Counted from the stretch's first letter, positions 14,776 to 23,764 are shown. The stretch is DNA of 60,357 nucleotides from Bacillota bacterium (GCA_023249475.1 JAHFCO010000009.1:1-60357); one strand, 5' to 3'. Notes: generated by a model from the letters alone, not told the origin. Translations and numbers: made by a program.

Positions 14776-15662
14776 TTCAACTCAGCCATGTTTCTAAATC
14801 CTTCGACACCAAGAAGGTCCTCGACGATGTGAATTGGGAAGTTCCCCAAGGAAGCATCTTCGGATTGGTCGGTCCTAACGGTGCAGGCAAAAGTACCATC
14901 CTGCGTTTGATCAGCGGCGTACTCTTACCTGACCAAGGCGAAATCACCATCGCCGGCCAGAACGTCTATAATAATCCGTCCGTGAAAAAGAAAATCCTGT
15001 TCGTTCCGGACGACCCGTATTTCCTGCCGCAGACGACCTTGGCGGAAATGAAGAAGTTCTACGAGATCTTCTATCCGAGTTTCAAGGAATCGATGTACCG
15101 TAAACTGTTGAACAACTTCCCGATCAATGAACATGCGAAGATCAACACGTTCTCCAAAGGGATGAAACGTCAGGCGAACGTCATCCTGGCCTTGTCGATC
15201 TTGCCCGAAGTCCTGCTGTTGGACGAAGCGTTCGACGGACTGGACCCGGTGATGCGTTTGACACTGAAGCGGATCTTGACCGACCAACTCTTGGAACGGA
15301 AGTTCACCGTCGTCATTTCATCGCATAACCTGCGTGAACTCGAAGACATCTGCGACCGGATCGCCTTGATCTCGGACGGGAAAGTCGGACTCAACGACGA
15401 GATCGAAAACATCCGCGCCTTGTATCACAAATTCCAAGTCGGTTATTCCCGCTTGCCTGAACACAGTGTTTTCGAAAGCTTCAACCCGATGCATCTTGAA
15501 GTGCGCGGTAACGTCGCGGTGTTGGTCATCAAAGGCGACGCCGAGTTATTGAAGCAACAATTAAGCGAAACCCAACCCGTCCTGTTGGATGAAATCCCCA
15601 TCACGATGGAAGAAGTCTTCGTCTACGAAATGGAGGGTAAAGGCTATGGTCAAATTGTTTAG
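14772..15662 (+). CDS. ABC transporter ATP-binding protein (YtrB-like)
   Basis: The 296-residue protein has Walker A GPNGAGKST (about 35-43), Q-loop region, signature FSKGMKRQ, Walker B VLLLDEAFDGLD and the switch histidine in VISSHNL. A C-terminal extension of about 75 residues follows, as in multidrug/antibiotic-type ATPases. It energises the permease encoded next and is translationally coupled on both sides (4-bp overlap with gntR, 17-bp overlap with the permease). The YtrA-type regulator suggests induction by envelope-acting compounds, but the substrate is unknown. Confidence 0.92.
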   Translation: MIQLSHVSKSFDTKKVLDDVNWEVPQGSIFGLVGPNGAGKSTILRLISGVLLPDQGEITIAGQNVYNNPSVKKKILFVPDDPYFLPQTTLAEMKKFYEIFYPSFKESMYRKLLNNFPINEHAKINTFSKGMKRQANVILALSILPEVLLLDEAFDGLDPVMRLTLKRILTDQLLERKFTVVISSHNLRELEDICDRIALISDGKVGLNDEIENIRALYHKFQVGYSRLPEHSVFESFNPMHLEVRGNVAVLVIKGDAELLKQQLSETQPVLLDEIPITMEEVFVYEMEGKGYGQIV

Positions 15663-18204
15663 CGCTCGGATACAGACGTTCTATTTCCGTTTTCTGATCG
15701 GTCGCAACAAGCGTTTCATCGGCTTGATGACCGCCACGATGATGGTCGTCTATCCGGTCTTCGTGATGACGATCCTCTCCTTGAATGATTTCACCGCCCC
15801 CAACGAACTGTTCCTGACAGGTCGGATCCTGGCGATCCTCTTCTTCGTCTTCTTCTCGATCTTGGTCCCGATCCTGATGTTTGGCTACCTCAACAACAAG
15901 CGCGACCTGGATGTCTACTTCTCGTTACCCATCAAACGCGAACAGATGCTTCAAACCACGGGCTGGGCCGGGTATTTCATCCTGTTGATCCCCTTCGCCC
16001 TCACCTGGTGGACCGGCGGACTGTTGGCGATGATCTATGCGAATCTCTCCTTGTTCATCCTCTTTGAATCCTTCATCACCGCCATCTTGATCGGATCCGC
16101 CATCTACATGGTCGTGGTCTTCACGATGATGAATACCGGGACGACCTTGGATGCCTTCCTTTATAGCCTGGGCGTCCACCTGATCCCCTTCCTTGCCTAC
16201 GGCGCCTACATTTTATTCGGTTATTCCATGTTGCTGGGGTTCAGCGACATCAACAGCATCCGCATCCTGAATTTCATTTCCCCGATCTGGGCGATCTTCA
16301 ACACGATCTTCGCCACGAGCGACCTTCTCTTCCCCCCGATGGCCTACGGCCTATACTGGGTGATGATTTCTTTGGTCCTCTGTGCGGTTTCCAGTTACCT
16401 CTATACGATCCGTCCCAGCGAAAAAGCGGAGAACCCGTTTGTCAACAAACGTTTCTTCCCGATCATCAGCACGACCTATGCGGTGTTGACGCTCATCCTT
16501 CTCTATAACTTCATCTATAACACCAATAGCAGTACGAGCTTACTCACGATCCCGAATTTGATCTTCCCCTTGATGTTCGCCGGAATCCTCTATCTGATCA
16601 TGGATACGATCGCCAATCGTTCCACCAAGAACCTTGGCAAAGCGATGTTGAATTATGCATTGGTCGCGGCGATCACCTTATCCGTCTTCATCCCGAGCAC
16701 CTTGACGGGTGGCTTCGGCTATGTGACCCGCGTTCCGAAAGCGACCAACGTGAAGAGCGTGGAGTTGAACCTCACCGGTTCCTCCGGTCTGTTCTTCCCC
16801 ACCAACAACCTGTCCTATACCTATAACAGTTTCGACGGATACACCGCCGAAGCGGCGCGGATCCTGAAGGCGCTTCAGACCCCGAACTTGGTGTTTGACT
16901 CCGAAGCGGATATCCAAGCCGTCATCGACTTCCACAAGATCGTCCTGAGCGAATACAAGTGGGTCGATTACTCCACCAAATCCTATCCCGCCAGAGGGTA
17001 TGCGGGCGATGTGCTCAACGAGATTCCGGGTTATACCCCGTCGTACGAGCCCTTCCCCTTCGACAATCTGGACTATGGCACCACGACCGTGACCTTCACC
17101 TATCGTCTGAATGACGGGTCGAAGTTCCGTCGCAGCTATGAAACCTCGGCGATGTGGTCGAAGAATCTGACCGCATTGTTGGCTAGCGAGACAATGGTTA
17201 AACTCAGCGCGCCGTTGATTTCCAACCGCGGCTTGTTCGACTCGATCTCCGGGTTCAAACTCCACGACGCCTTGATGACCAACGTCAACGCGAACCTCCC
17301 CGGTTTCGATTTCGAAGACTTCGTGAGTGAATACCTGAAAGACATCGAGGCGATCGCGGCCGATGGGACGATCGAACCGACGTCGACCTTGGTCGCTTAC
17401 CTTGAACTGAGCGCCGTCAAGAAACTCACGATTTCCAATGCATTGACCGTGAGCGACCGCATCGCGATCGATTCACGCTTCACAAACACCTTGGCATGGC
17501 TCTCTTCCAAAGGCTATGCGATTCCGCAAGCGCGCTATGACGAAGACACCGCCGTCCTGGTTCTGCCGAAAACGGCCACCAAGAACGCCATCTTCTTCAT
17601 CGCCAACGCCAGCACATCGATCTATTCCTATTCCGAGAACGAATCCGAAGTCGTCTACGTCCGCTTGACGCCGGAACAAATGGTGAAGATCGCTCCGTAT
17701 CTCAGTGCCTCGGGGTTCAGCGAAACCGCGCTCCCCACCGTCTTCACCGTCAACAACGTGGTGAAGGGGGACGTCTCCAACAGCGAAGCCTACAATCCGA
17801 TGGGATTGATGAACCTCTTGGTTCAAGCCCAACATGTGGACGAAGTCCTGGCGATCGTCGCCGACAATCCGCGTGAGATCGGCCGAGGGTTCAACTTCTT
17901 CACCGACACCAACCTGCTCTCCGGTCGTTTCGTGGATACCTCGGGTCGTGCCGAGTATGTCTTCGAAGGCAACCGTGCCACCAAGTACTATGACGGCGAA
18001 CTCTACGATGAGTGCGAGTACTACATCGATGCGAGTGGAAACCACATCATCATCGAATACCGCTCTTCCGAAGACCCGGACACCAAGCCGATCGCCATCG
18101 AAAGCGCACTCTGGAACGTCGATCCCAGCGGTGAGTCCTTCACCCATAATTTCCTGGGTGTCTCGACCTCCATCAGTTTCGAATTCAAGAAAGTATCGGA
18201 CTAA
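15646..18204 (+). CDS. Very large ABC transporter permease with C-terminal ectodomain
   Basis: The 852-residue protein has about nine or ten membrane helices in residues 20-375 (for example RFIGLMTATMMVVYPVFVM and ILAILFFVFFSILVPIL). They are followed by about 475 mostly hydrophilic residues, probably outside the membrane. The membrane part resembles the ABC-2-type permeases linked to YtrA regulators. The C-terminus (KYYDGELYDECEYYIDASG and onward) resembles the DUF6449-type segment found in some Bacillota permeases, a tentative assignment. The frame's upstream 19 codons lie in the ATPase gene; the ATG at 15646 follows GGAGGG. Its length is well above usual 250-650-residue permeases. Confidence 0.82.
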   Translation: MVKLFSARIQTFYFRFLIGRNKRFIGLMTATMMVVYPVFVMTILSLNDFTAPNELFLTGRILAILFFVFFSILVPILMFGYLNNKRDLDVYFSLPIKREQMLQTTGWAGYFILLIPFALTWWTGGLLAMIYANLSLFILFESFITAILIGSAIYMVVVFTMMNTGTTLDAFLYSLGVHLIPFLAYGAYILFGYSMLLGFSDINSIRILNFISPIWAIFNTIFATSDLLFPPMAYGLYWVMISLVLCAVSSYLYTIRPSEKAENPFVNKRFFPIISTTYAVLTLILLYNFIYNTNSSTSLLTIPNLIFPLMFAGILYLIMDTIANRSTKNLGKAMLNYALVAAITLSVFIPSTLTGGFGYVTRVPKATNVKSVELNLTGSSGLFFPTNNLSYTYNSFDGYTAEAARILKALQTPNLVFDSEADIQAVIDFHKIVLSEYKWVDYSTKSYPARGYAGDVLNEIPGYTPSYEPFPFDNLDYGTTTVTFTYRLNDGSKFRRSYETSAMWSKNLTALLASETMVKLSAPLISNRGLFDSISGFKLHDALMTNVNANLPGFDFEDFVSEYLKDIEAIAADGTIEPTSTLVAYLELSAVKKLTISNALTVSDRIAIDSRFTNTLAWLSSKGYAIPQARYDEDTAVLVLPKTATKNAIFFIANASTSIYSYSENESEVVYVRLTPEQMVKIAPYLSASGFSETALPTVFTVNNVVKGDVSNSEAYNPMGLMNLLVQAQHVDEVLAIVADNPREIGRGFNFFTDTNLLSGRFVDTSGRAEYVFEGNRATKYYDGELYDECEYYIDASGNHIIIEYRSSEDPDTKPIAIESALWNVDPSGESFTHNFLGVSTSISFEFKKVSD

Positions 18205-18207
18205 ACC

Positions 18208-18235
18208 AAAGCGAGGGATCACCCCTCGCTTTTTC
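18208..18235 (+). terminator. Terminator of the GntR-ABC operon
   Basis: Stem AAGCGAGGG/CCCTCGCTT around 18209-18231 with a 5-nt loop and TTTTT; it also faces the convergent FMN-protein gene. Confidence 0.8.
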
Positions 18236-19034
18236 AATGCCCTCTTTTTGTCGGTAGGGATAACGCTGAAGGAAGGTTCCCGCTGACCAAGGCTTCGCTT
18301 AACGCATCGTTCACCGCGTTCACAATCCCGACGGACGTGAAGGTCGCCCCGGAGACGCTATCCACATCCAGGCTCTGCGCCGCGATGATCGCCTCTGGGA
18401 TCGAATTGAACGCTTTTTGGTAGTAACGGGAATTCCGTTCGTTGTGGCTTACGATCGAGATCGAAGTGATCGTATTGTCCTGGAGGACGACTTCGACCGT
18501 CAAGTTGTTTCCATAACCCGTCGCCGACCCTGAATAGATCCCGTCCGTGAATTCACCGTAGATCAATTGTCCATCCAAGGTAGCGGGATCCAAGGTATAG
18601 ACTTCGCTACCGCTTGTCCCCGAACTGAGAATCTCAAGGATCCGGATGCCCCCGACATCGTTGATGTGTAAGGCGAGGGTAAGGATGAACGCTAGGGTTA
18701 AGAAACGGTGGATGGCGAGCCAGCTCTTGATTTTCGAGAGTCGGACGCGAAACATGTAGGTCAATCCTAACAGAATCGAGAGGATCCAGGTGAACGTCCC
18801 CAAGTTGAGGTCGATGACGTTCATCGACGAGTTGAGTCCGTGAAGAAGCCCGGTCGTCACCAGAGCGACCCCGACTTCCTTGTGGTGTTTACGAAGCGAA
18901 CGGTTGAGGGATATCCAGAAAGACCGTCTCTTGGGTTGATATCTTATCATTTTCCGTGTGATGTACGTGATTGCGAGATAGAGCGCCAAGCCGATCGAAA
19001 TCCATGCCAAACCATAATTCAAGAATGTTTCCAT
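18234..19034 (-). CDS. Membrane redox protein: ferric-reductase-like heme domain plus FMN-binding domain
   Basis: The 266-residue protein has one N-terminal helix (about 5-25) and three further helices (about 54-70, 78-96, 105-125) with histidines H50/H51, H65, H109 and H123 placed as in b-heme-binding ferric-reductase-like proteins. An external FMN-binding domain (about 150-255) follows, with GIYSGSATGYG and SGAT, whose Thr231 is the expected site for covalent FMN attached by ApbE. It probably moves electrons across or along the membrane to an external acceptor. The partner, acceptor and flavin transferase are not in this window. It is transcribed alone after the glycosylase terminator. Confidence 0.8.
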   Translation of the reverse strand: METFLNYGLAWISIGLALYLAITYITRKMIRYQPKRRSFWISLNRSLRKHHKEVGVALVTTGLLHGLNSSMNVIDLNLGTFTWILSILLGLTYMFRVRLSKIKSWLAIHRFLTLAFILTLALHINDVGGIRILEILSSGTSGSEVYTLDPATLDGQLIYGEFTDGIYSGSATGYGNNLTVEVVLQDNTITSISIVSHNERNSRYYQKAFNSIPEAIIAAQSLDVDSVSGATFTSVGIVNAVNDALSEALVSGNLPSALSLPTKRGH

Positions 19035-19107
19035 ACGATTCTCCTTGTCTTGTCCTGTTATACCAAGGAGATGTGGCGGAATTCGGTCGCTGAAGTGAAC
19101 GAAAAGA

Positions 19108-19141
19108 GAAAACCTCCGGAGGTTTCGGTTTCCGGAGGTTT
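19108..19141 (-). terminator. Terminator after the DNA glycosylase gene
   Basis: On the minus strand a perfect 10-bp stem AACCTCCGGA (19111-19120) with 19131-19140, 10-nt loop, followed by TTTTCTC. Confidence 0.75.
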
Positions 19142-19148
19142 CTTGTGT

Positions 19149-19769
19149 TTATTCGTTGGGTTTCGCCAAGTGCGACGCATGCCAGAGATAGAAGGATGCG
19201 GCGGTCTGATAGGGTGCATAGCGTTGATAGAGGATGTCGAAGAACTCCTTCGTACACTCGTTCTCAGGATAGAGTCGTTCGATCCCCCGGCGTATGGCCA
19301 GATCGCCGAAGCTCATCACGTCTTGTTTTTCGTACGTGAAGATCAGCAGCATCTCGACGGTCCAGCGTCCGACCCCTTTGATGGGCAAAAGGGTATCCAT
19401 GATTTCCTGGGTGCTTTTCTTCCCCAGTTCTTCAAAATCGAGGGTGTTCTCCGCTTTGATCCGTGCGATGCCTCGAAGGTAGTTGGCTTTCGAGTTGGAC
19501 AAGCCGCACGAGCGAAGCTCATCGATCGACGCTTGGACGATCTTGTCGGGATTCCCGAGCGGATAACGTTCGAAGAAACGGTTGGAGATGGAGGTGGCGG
19601 CTTTGGTCGAGACTTGTTGGGCGATGATGCAATCCAACACGGCAAGATAGGGGTCCGTGATCCCTTCGCGGGACAGCGGACCGACGGTGTCGATGTAGGC
19701 ACCCAGACGTTCGTCCCTCTCTCTGAGTCCGTCCATCGCTTCCTGCGAGACGGTGAGTGTTTTGTACAT
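19149..19769 (-). CDS. DNA-3-methyladenine glycosylase (AlkA/HhH-GPD type)
   Basis: The 206-residue protein has the helix-hairpin-helix LLPIKGVGRWTVEM (about 122-135) and, downstream, the catalytic aspartate in FGDLAIRRG, together the HhH-GPD signature. The IIAQQVSTKAA segment is typical of AlkA. It removes alkylated purines, starting base-excision repair. It lacks the AlkA N-terminal beta domain, like the short Bacillota forms. Its ATG overlaps the metG stop by 1 bp (TAATG), so it is expressed with metG under the T-box. Confidence 0.9.
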   Translation of the reverse strand: MYKTLTVSQEAMDGLRERDERLGAYIDTVGPLSREGITDPYLAVLDCIIAQQVSTKAATSISNRFFERYPLGNPDKIVQASIDELRSCGLSNSKANYLRGIARIKAENTLDFEELGKKSTQEIMDTLLPIKGVGRWTVEMLLIFTYEKQDVMSFGDLAIRRGIERLYPENECTKEFFDILYQRYAPYQTAASFYLWHASHLAKPNE

Positions 19770-21676
19770 TAGCGGACGATCGAACCTTCGCTCAACGTAT
19801 CGACACTGAGGATTTCCAGCGTTTCGCCTTCTTCGCCGACCAAAAGCATCCCTTGGCTTAGTTCGCCTCTTAGTTTCGCGGCTTTCAAGTTCGCAACGAC
19901 GATGACTTTCTTACCGACAAGGGATTCGGGAGTGAAGTGCGTCGCGATCCCGCTGACGATCTGACGGACTTCCGGACCGACCTGGACTTGGGAGACCAAC
20001 AGTTTCTCGGCGGACGGATGTTTCTGACAGGAAAGGATCTTGCCGACGCGAAGATCGATCTTGGCGAAGTCTTCGATCGTGATTTCAGGCTTGGTTTCCA
20101 GTTTCTTGGGCGCCGGCGTCAATTTCTCGAAGACTTCCTTCGGATCCAGACGGGCGAACAGGATCGTCGGTTGTTCCGTGACCTTCGTGTTTTCTTCCAA
20201 GTTGCCAAACGTAGCCAGGCTTTGCTTGTCGCGCTGTGCCGTGTTCAGTTGGTCGAGGATGGATTTCGATGTCTCGGGGATGAAGGATTCTAATAGAACG
20301 GCTGCGAAGCGGATCGCTTCCAACAGGTTATAGATGACGGTTTGCAGTCTCGGCAGGTCGTCCGGCGTCCGAGCGATGACCCAGGGTTGGGTCTCGTCGA
20401 TGTATTTGTTTGAACGGCGCAACAGATCCAGCACATCGTCGATCGCGTCCTGGACACGGAGGTTGGCCATGTGGGCATCGGCTTTCTTCACGGTTTCCAA
20501 GGCGAGGTCGATCAATTCCTGATCCGGATGCGCATTGACGCGCGGGTTGTTTACAACCCCTCCGAAGTATTTGTTGGTCATGGTCAGCGTACGGTTGACC
20601 AGGTTCCCCAGGATGTTCGCCAAGTCGGTGTTGATCCGCTCGACCATCAAGTCGTAGGTCAATGTTCCGTCCTGTGCGAACGGCATTTCATGCAGCATCA
20701 GATACCGCACCGCATCCACGCCGAACAGTCCGACCAAATCATCCGCATAGATGACATTGCCTTTCGACTTGCTCATCTTGCCTTCGCCCACCAACAACCA
20801 GGGGTGGCCGAAGACTTGTTTCGGGAGTTCGATCCCCAACGCCATCAGCATGATGGGCCAGTAGATCGTATGGAAACGCAGGATGTCTTTGCCGATCAGA
20901 TGGACATCCGCCGGCCAATACTTCTTGAAGATTTCCCCATGGTTTCCATCCACGTCATAGCCGATCCCGGTGATGTAGTTGGAGAGGGCGTCGATCCAGA
21001 CATAGACGACATGGTCGAGATCGAAGGTGACGGGGATCCCCCACTTGAAGGAGGTACGGGAAACACAGAGGTCTTGAAGACCCGGTTTGATGAAGTTGTT
21101 CATCATTTCGTTCTTACGGGATTCCGGTTGGATGAAGGAAGGGTTGTCTTCGATGTATTTCACCAAGCGGTCGGTATAGTTGCTGAGCTTGAAGAAATAG
21201 GACTCTTCTTTCGCACGGTGGACATCGCCGCCGCAATCCGGACATTTCCCGTCGACCAACTGCGTGTCGGTGTAGAAGGATTCGCAGGGGGTGCAATACC
21301 ATCCTTCATAGATGTCTTTATAGATGTCGCCTTGTTCATAGAGACGTTTGAAAATCTTCTGTACCTGGAGTTCATGGTACGGGTCGGTCGTCCGGATGAA
21401 CTTGTCGTAGCTGGTGTTCATCAAGTCGAAAAGACCGCGGATCACCCCGGCGACTTCATCCACGAAGGCCTGCGGCGTCTTCCCCGCGGCTTTCGCTTTT
21501 TCTTCGATTTTCTGTCCGTGTTCATCCGTCCCCGTCATGAAATAGACATCGTAACCTTCTTGGCGACGGTAGCGTGCGATGCTGTCCGCCAATACGATCT
21601 CATAGATGTTTCCGATATGCGGTTTACCCGATGTGTAGGCGATCGCCGTGGTAATGTAATAGGTTGGCTTGGTCAT
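19769..21676 (-). CDS. metG: Methionyl-tRNA synthetase
   Basis: The 635-residue protein has the class I signatures KPHIGN (HIGH) and KMSKSKGN (KMSKS), zinc-knuckle cysteines CTPC and CPDC (about 127-147), and a C-terminal Trbp111/EMAP-like tRNA-binding domain (IDLRVGKILSCQKHP). It charges both initiator and elongator tRNA-Met. The open frame extends 47 codons upstream, but that stretch is the T-box leader; the ATG at 21674-21676 follows AAGGAGGAAG. In Bacillus metS lies just upstream of tatD; here the two are about 16 kb apart. Confidence 0.97.
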   Translation of the reverse strand: MTKPTYYITTAIAYTSGKPHIGNIYEIVLADSIARYRRQEGYDVYFMTGTDEHGQKIEEKAKAAGKTPQAFVDEVAGVIRGLFDLMNTSYDKFIRTTDPYHELQVQKIFKRLYEQGDIYKDIYEGWYCTPCESFYTDTQLVDGKCPDCGGDVHRAKEESYFFKLSNYTDRLVKYIEDNPSFIQPESRKNEMMNNFIKPGLQDLCVSRTSFKWGIPVTFDLDHVVYVWIDALSNYITGIGYDVDGNHGEIFKKYWPADVHLIGKDILRFHTIYWPIMLMALGIELPKQVFGHPWLLVGEGKMSKSKGNVIYADDLVGLFGVDAVRYLMLHEMPFAQDGTLTYDLMVERINTDLANILGNLVNRTLTMTNKYFGGVVNNPRVNAHPDQELIDLALETVKKADAHMANLRVQDAIDDVLDLLRRSNKYIDETQPWVIARTPDDLPRLQTVIYNLLEAIRFAAVLLESFIPETSKSILDQLNTAQRDKQSLATFGNLEENTKVTEQPTILFARLDPKEVFEKLTPAPKKLETKPEITIEDFAKIDLRVGKILSCQKHPSAEKLLVSQVQVGPEVRQIVSGIATHFTPESLVGKKVIVVANLKAAKLRGELSQGMLLVGEEGETLEILSVDTLSEGSIVR

Positions 21677-21689
21677 GGTTCTTCCTCCT

Positions 21690-21895
21690 TGGAAATAAAA
21701 AAGCGCCCTGTCTAAGGACGCTTCTGCGTGGTACCACCTTAGTTCACCTTGCGGTGCACTCTTACTGTAACGCCAGTTCGCGGCCGAGTCGGCAGTTCGG
21801 GGTTCATGTTCACTCATCGTAAGGTTCGGCTTTCACCCTTCGCCGACTCTCTTTGCCCTTGGATCAAGCTACTCTTCCCGTCATCACATTTAATG
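21690..21895 (-). promoter_or_regulatory. T-box riboswitch (methionine) leader of metG
   Basis: On the minus strand the T-box motif AAGGTGGTACCACG (21727-21740) is followed by a terminator stem AAGCGTCC/GGGCGCTT (21716-21723 with 21701-21708) and a T-run. Upstream lies a long stem-I region with AGAGAGTCGG pairing to CCGACTC. An AUG at 21805-21807 in a purine-rich loop (GAACAUGAA) is a plausible Met specifier. Uncharged tRNA-Met would stabilise the antiterminator and allow metG expression. Confidence 0.9.
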
Positions 21896-21900
21896 CCCTT

Positions 21901-21929
21901 ATTATACGGGGGGATTGGATGCTTGTAAA
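21901..21929 (-). promoter_or_regulatory. Promoter of metG
   Basis: On the minus strand: -35 TTTACA, 17-bp spacer, -10 TATAAT; start of the T-box leader near 21894. Confidence 0.75.
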
Positions 21930-21954
21930 GGGTTGAGCGATTCGACGTACGACA

Positions 21955-21981
21955 CAAAAAACACTCCCTTGCAGGAATGTC
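21955..21981 (-). terminator. Terminator of the small membrane protein gene
   Basis: On the minus strand the stem ACATTCC/GGGAGTGT (21974-21980 with 21961-21967, one G-U) is followed by TTTTTT. Confidence 0.7.
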
Positions 21982-22451
21982 TATTTCTTGGTCGAACGTC
22001 GATCGACGACAATCGTTTTCCCCGTCAACTTGCGATACTGAAGGGCGAGACGGATGACGGTGATCCATAGGACGATGAAGATCGGCCAATAGGATCTCAA
22101 CGTCGTGGCGAATCCCCACATCAACACTTGTTCGACCAGACTGATGCCGAACCGGTCGCGCTGCTTTAGGATCGCCAGTACTTCGACCTTCTCGCTTCTT
22201 TCGTTGGTGTTCAGGATGTATTTCGTGTACTTGCGTTTCAGATATTCGCGCAAAAGCAGGATTCCGATGAAAATGATGTCAAAGACGAGCCCCGATTCAT
22301 CGGGGAGGGCGATCAACACGACAAGAAGTCCGGCGGAGGCGACGGAAAACATCACCGTCAAGATCATGTTGATGCGGGCATACAAGACTCGGTCGATCGC
22401 GATGGGTTCGCGGTGACGGATCAGTTGGCGTGTGGAGAAGAGATTGGTCAT
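21981..22451 (-). CDS. Integral membrane protein of unknown function
   Basis: The 156-residue protein has about four hydrophobic segments (about 27-48, 55-70, 103-114, 117-135) separated by a basic loop (LREYLKRKYTKYILNTNERSEK) and a basic tail. No family recognised. AGAGGTG precedes the ATG. An extended -10 (TGATAAAAT) overlaps the stop of the upstream phosphatase gene, so it may have its own promoter. Between metG and the phosphatase there is no functional hint. Confidence 0.72.
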   Translation of the reverse strand: MTNLFSTRQLIRHREPIAIDRVLYARINMILTVMFSVASAGLLVVLIALPDESGLVFDIIFIGILLLREYLKRKYTKYILNTNERSEKVEVLAILKQRDRFGISLVEQVLMWGFATTLRSYWPIFIVLWITVIRLALQYRKLTGKTIVVDRRSTKK

Positions 22452-22475
22452 GGGGCACCTCTGGCGTTCATTTTA

Positions 22476-23141
22476 TCATAAGCCGGTGAAATAGGATACG
22501 TTGATGTCCCGTTTGTCGACCTTGATCGAAATGAAGTCGATCTCTTGACCTTTCTCATCGAGGACGATCGCACTGAGTTTTCCGCCATAGACGCAGGCGG
22601 TATCGATGTCGATGCTGTGGGTAAGGGGGTCTCTTAGCGGGGTGAGTTCAAAGCGGGGGGTGTGCCCGTAGACCTGGGTCTTGCGGATATCCTTGATCGG
22701 GGAGCGATGCCAGATCAGGGATTCGCGCTCCAACGGATCGTCCGCGACGGCGGATAAGCCCGCATGGGAGACAAAGACGAAGTCGTCTTCGTAAAATAGA
22801 GGAAGATTCGCGAACCACGCCGCGTCTTCTTCGATGCTTTTCCCGGATTTACGGTATTGATTCATCGTTTCCCCTCCCATCGAATGAAACCAGGGATTGG
22901 AATCTCTTGAAAGGACCAATGAAACCACTTCGTCTTCATGGTTGCCGAGAACGAAGGTCACGCGGTCGGGATAACGTGCTTCCAGTTGACGCGCGTAGGC
23001 GACGGTTTCCACGATGAACCGTCCGCGGTCGACCAAATCGCCGACCTGGATCAAGCGTTGGGTCTCTGGATCCCAACGTTTCAGTATTTCGATGAACGTA
23101 TTCAGGCATCCGTGGACATCGCCGATGATGAAATAGTTCAT
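22476..23141 (-). CDS. PPP-family metallophosphoesterase (serine/threonine phosphatase type)
   Basis: The 221-residue protein has all PPP signature motifs: GDVHG (about 7-11), GDLVDRG (about 34-40) and GNHE, plus later histidine ligands (SHAG, YGHTP). It uses two metals to hydrolyse phosphoesters, either phosphoprotein or dinucleotide polyphosphate (ApaH-like) substrates. The start at 23139-23141 follows GGAGGATACT; the 6-codon upstream extension is unsupported. No linked kinase is visible. Confidence 0.9.
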   Translation of the reverse strand: MNYFIIGDVHGCLNTFIEILKRWDPETQRLIQVGDLVDRGRFIVETVAYARQLEARYPDRVTFVLGNHEDEVVSLVLSRDSNPWFHSMGGETMNQYRKSGKSIEEDAAWFANLPLFYEDDFVFVSHAGLSAVADDPLERESLIWHRSPIKDIRKTQVYGHTPRFELTPLRDPLTHSIDIDTACVYGGKLSAIVLDEKGQEIDFISIKVDKRDINVSYFTGL

Positions 23142-23161
23142 AGTATCCTCCGTATGCATTC

Positions 23162-23191
23162 ATCATACCATTCTTGCTTCATCGGATTCAA
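23162..23191 (-). promoter_or_regulatory. Promoter of the phosphatase gene
   Basis: On the minus strand: -35 TTGAAT, 18-bp spacer, -10 TATGAT with an upstream TG (TGGTATGAT). Confidence 0.55.
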
Positions 23192-23201
23192 ATCGGACGA
23201 T

Positions 23202-23224
23202 AAAAAACCGGGTTGCCCCGGTTT
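23202..23224 (-). terminator. Terminator of the perR-rubrerythrin operon
   Basis: On the minus strand the perfect 8-bp stem AAACCGGG/CCCGGTTT has a GCAA tetraloop and a T-run; it lies 3 bp after the rubrerythrin stop. Confidence 0.85.
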
Positions 23225-23227
23225 GGA

Positions 23228-23764
23228 TTAATAGTTCTTAACGTCGATCGCGAAATGCGCTTGCTTGTATCCGCAAACCGGGCAGACCCCCGGCGCTTTT
23301 TCGCCTTCGAACTGGTAACCGCAGATATCGCATTCCCACACGACTTTTTCATCGCGTTTGAAGACGTTGCCGTCACGGAGGTTCTTCAGAAGATCATTAT
23401 AGCGGTCTTCATGACGATGTTCGATCTTGGCGACTTGTTCCATCTGGAACGAAATCTTGTCGAAGCCTTCTTCCTTGGCGACTTCGGCGAAGCCTTTGTA
23501 CATTTCGGTCCATTCATAGTGTTCACCGGCGGCGGCGTCGACCAAGTTGACATCGGTGGTCGGCAGACCTTCATGGAGGGCTTTGAACCACAAGAACGCA
23601 TGTTCCTGTTCGTTGCGGGCGGTTTCTTCGAAGTAGGCGGCGGTTTGTTCCATGCCTTCTTCACGGGCTTTCATGGCGTAGTAGGTGTACTTGTTGCGGG
23701 CCATCGATTCTCCGGCGAACGCGGCTTCCAGATTCTTCTCGGTACGGCTTCCTTTTAGATTCAT
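23228..23764 (-). CDS. Rubrerythrin
   Basis: The 178-residue protein has an N-terminal ferritin-like diiron domain (about 1-135; E ligands in AAFAGESMARNKY, ETARNEQEHAFLW, AKIEHRHEDRY). A C-terminal rubredoxin domain follows with CDICGY and CPVCGY binding one iron. It reduces hydrogen peroxide in anaerobes and microaerophiles, using electrons passed through its rubredoxin centre. It follows the PerR-type regulator by 16 bp, so peroxide or iron status should control it through the box upstream of perR. Confidence 0.95.
   Translation of the reverse strand: MNLKGSRTEKNLEAAFAGESMARNKYTYYAMKAREEGMEQTAAYFEETARNEQEHAFLWFKALHEGLPTTDVNLVDAAAGEHYEWTEMYKGFAEVAKEEGFDKISFQMEQVAKIEHRHEDRYNDLLKNLRDGNVFKRDEKVVWECDICGYQFEGEKAPGVCPVCGYKQAHFAIDVKNY

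Noticed and set aside
20471-21715. A 414-codon open frame on the plus strand opposite metG
   Set aside because: It mirrors the codon bias of metG on the other strand, has no Shine-Dalgarno or family resemblance, and metG is unmistakable.
21690-21817. Possible N-terminal extension of MetG
   Set aside because: The extra 47 codons translate the T-box antiterminator and terminator; the real ATG has a strong Shine-Dalgarno.
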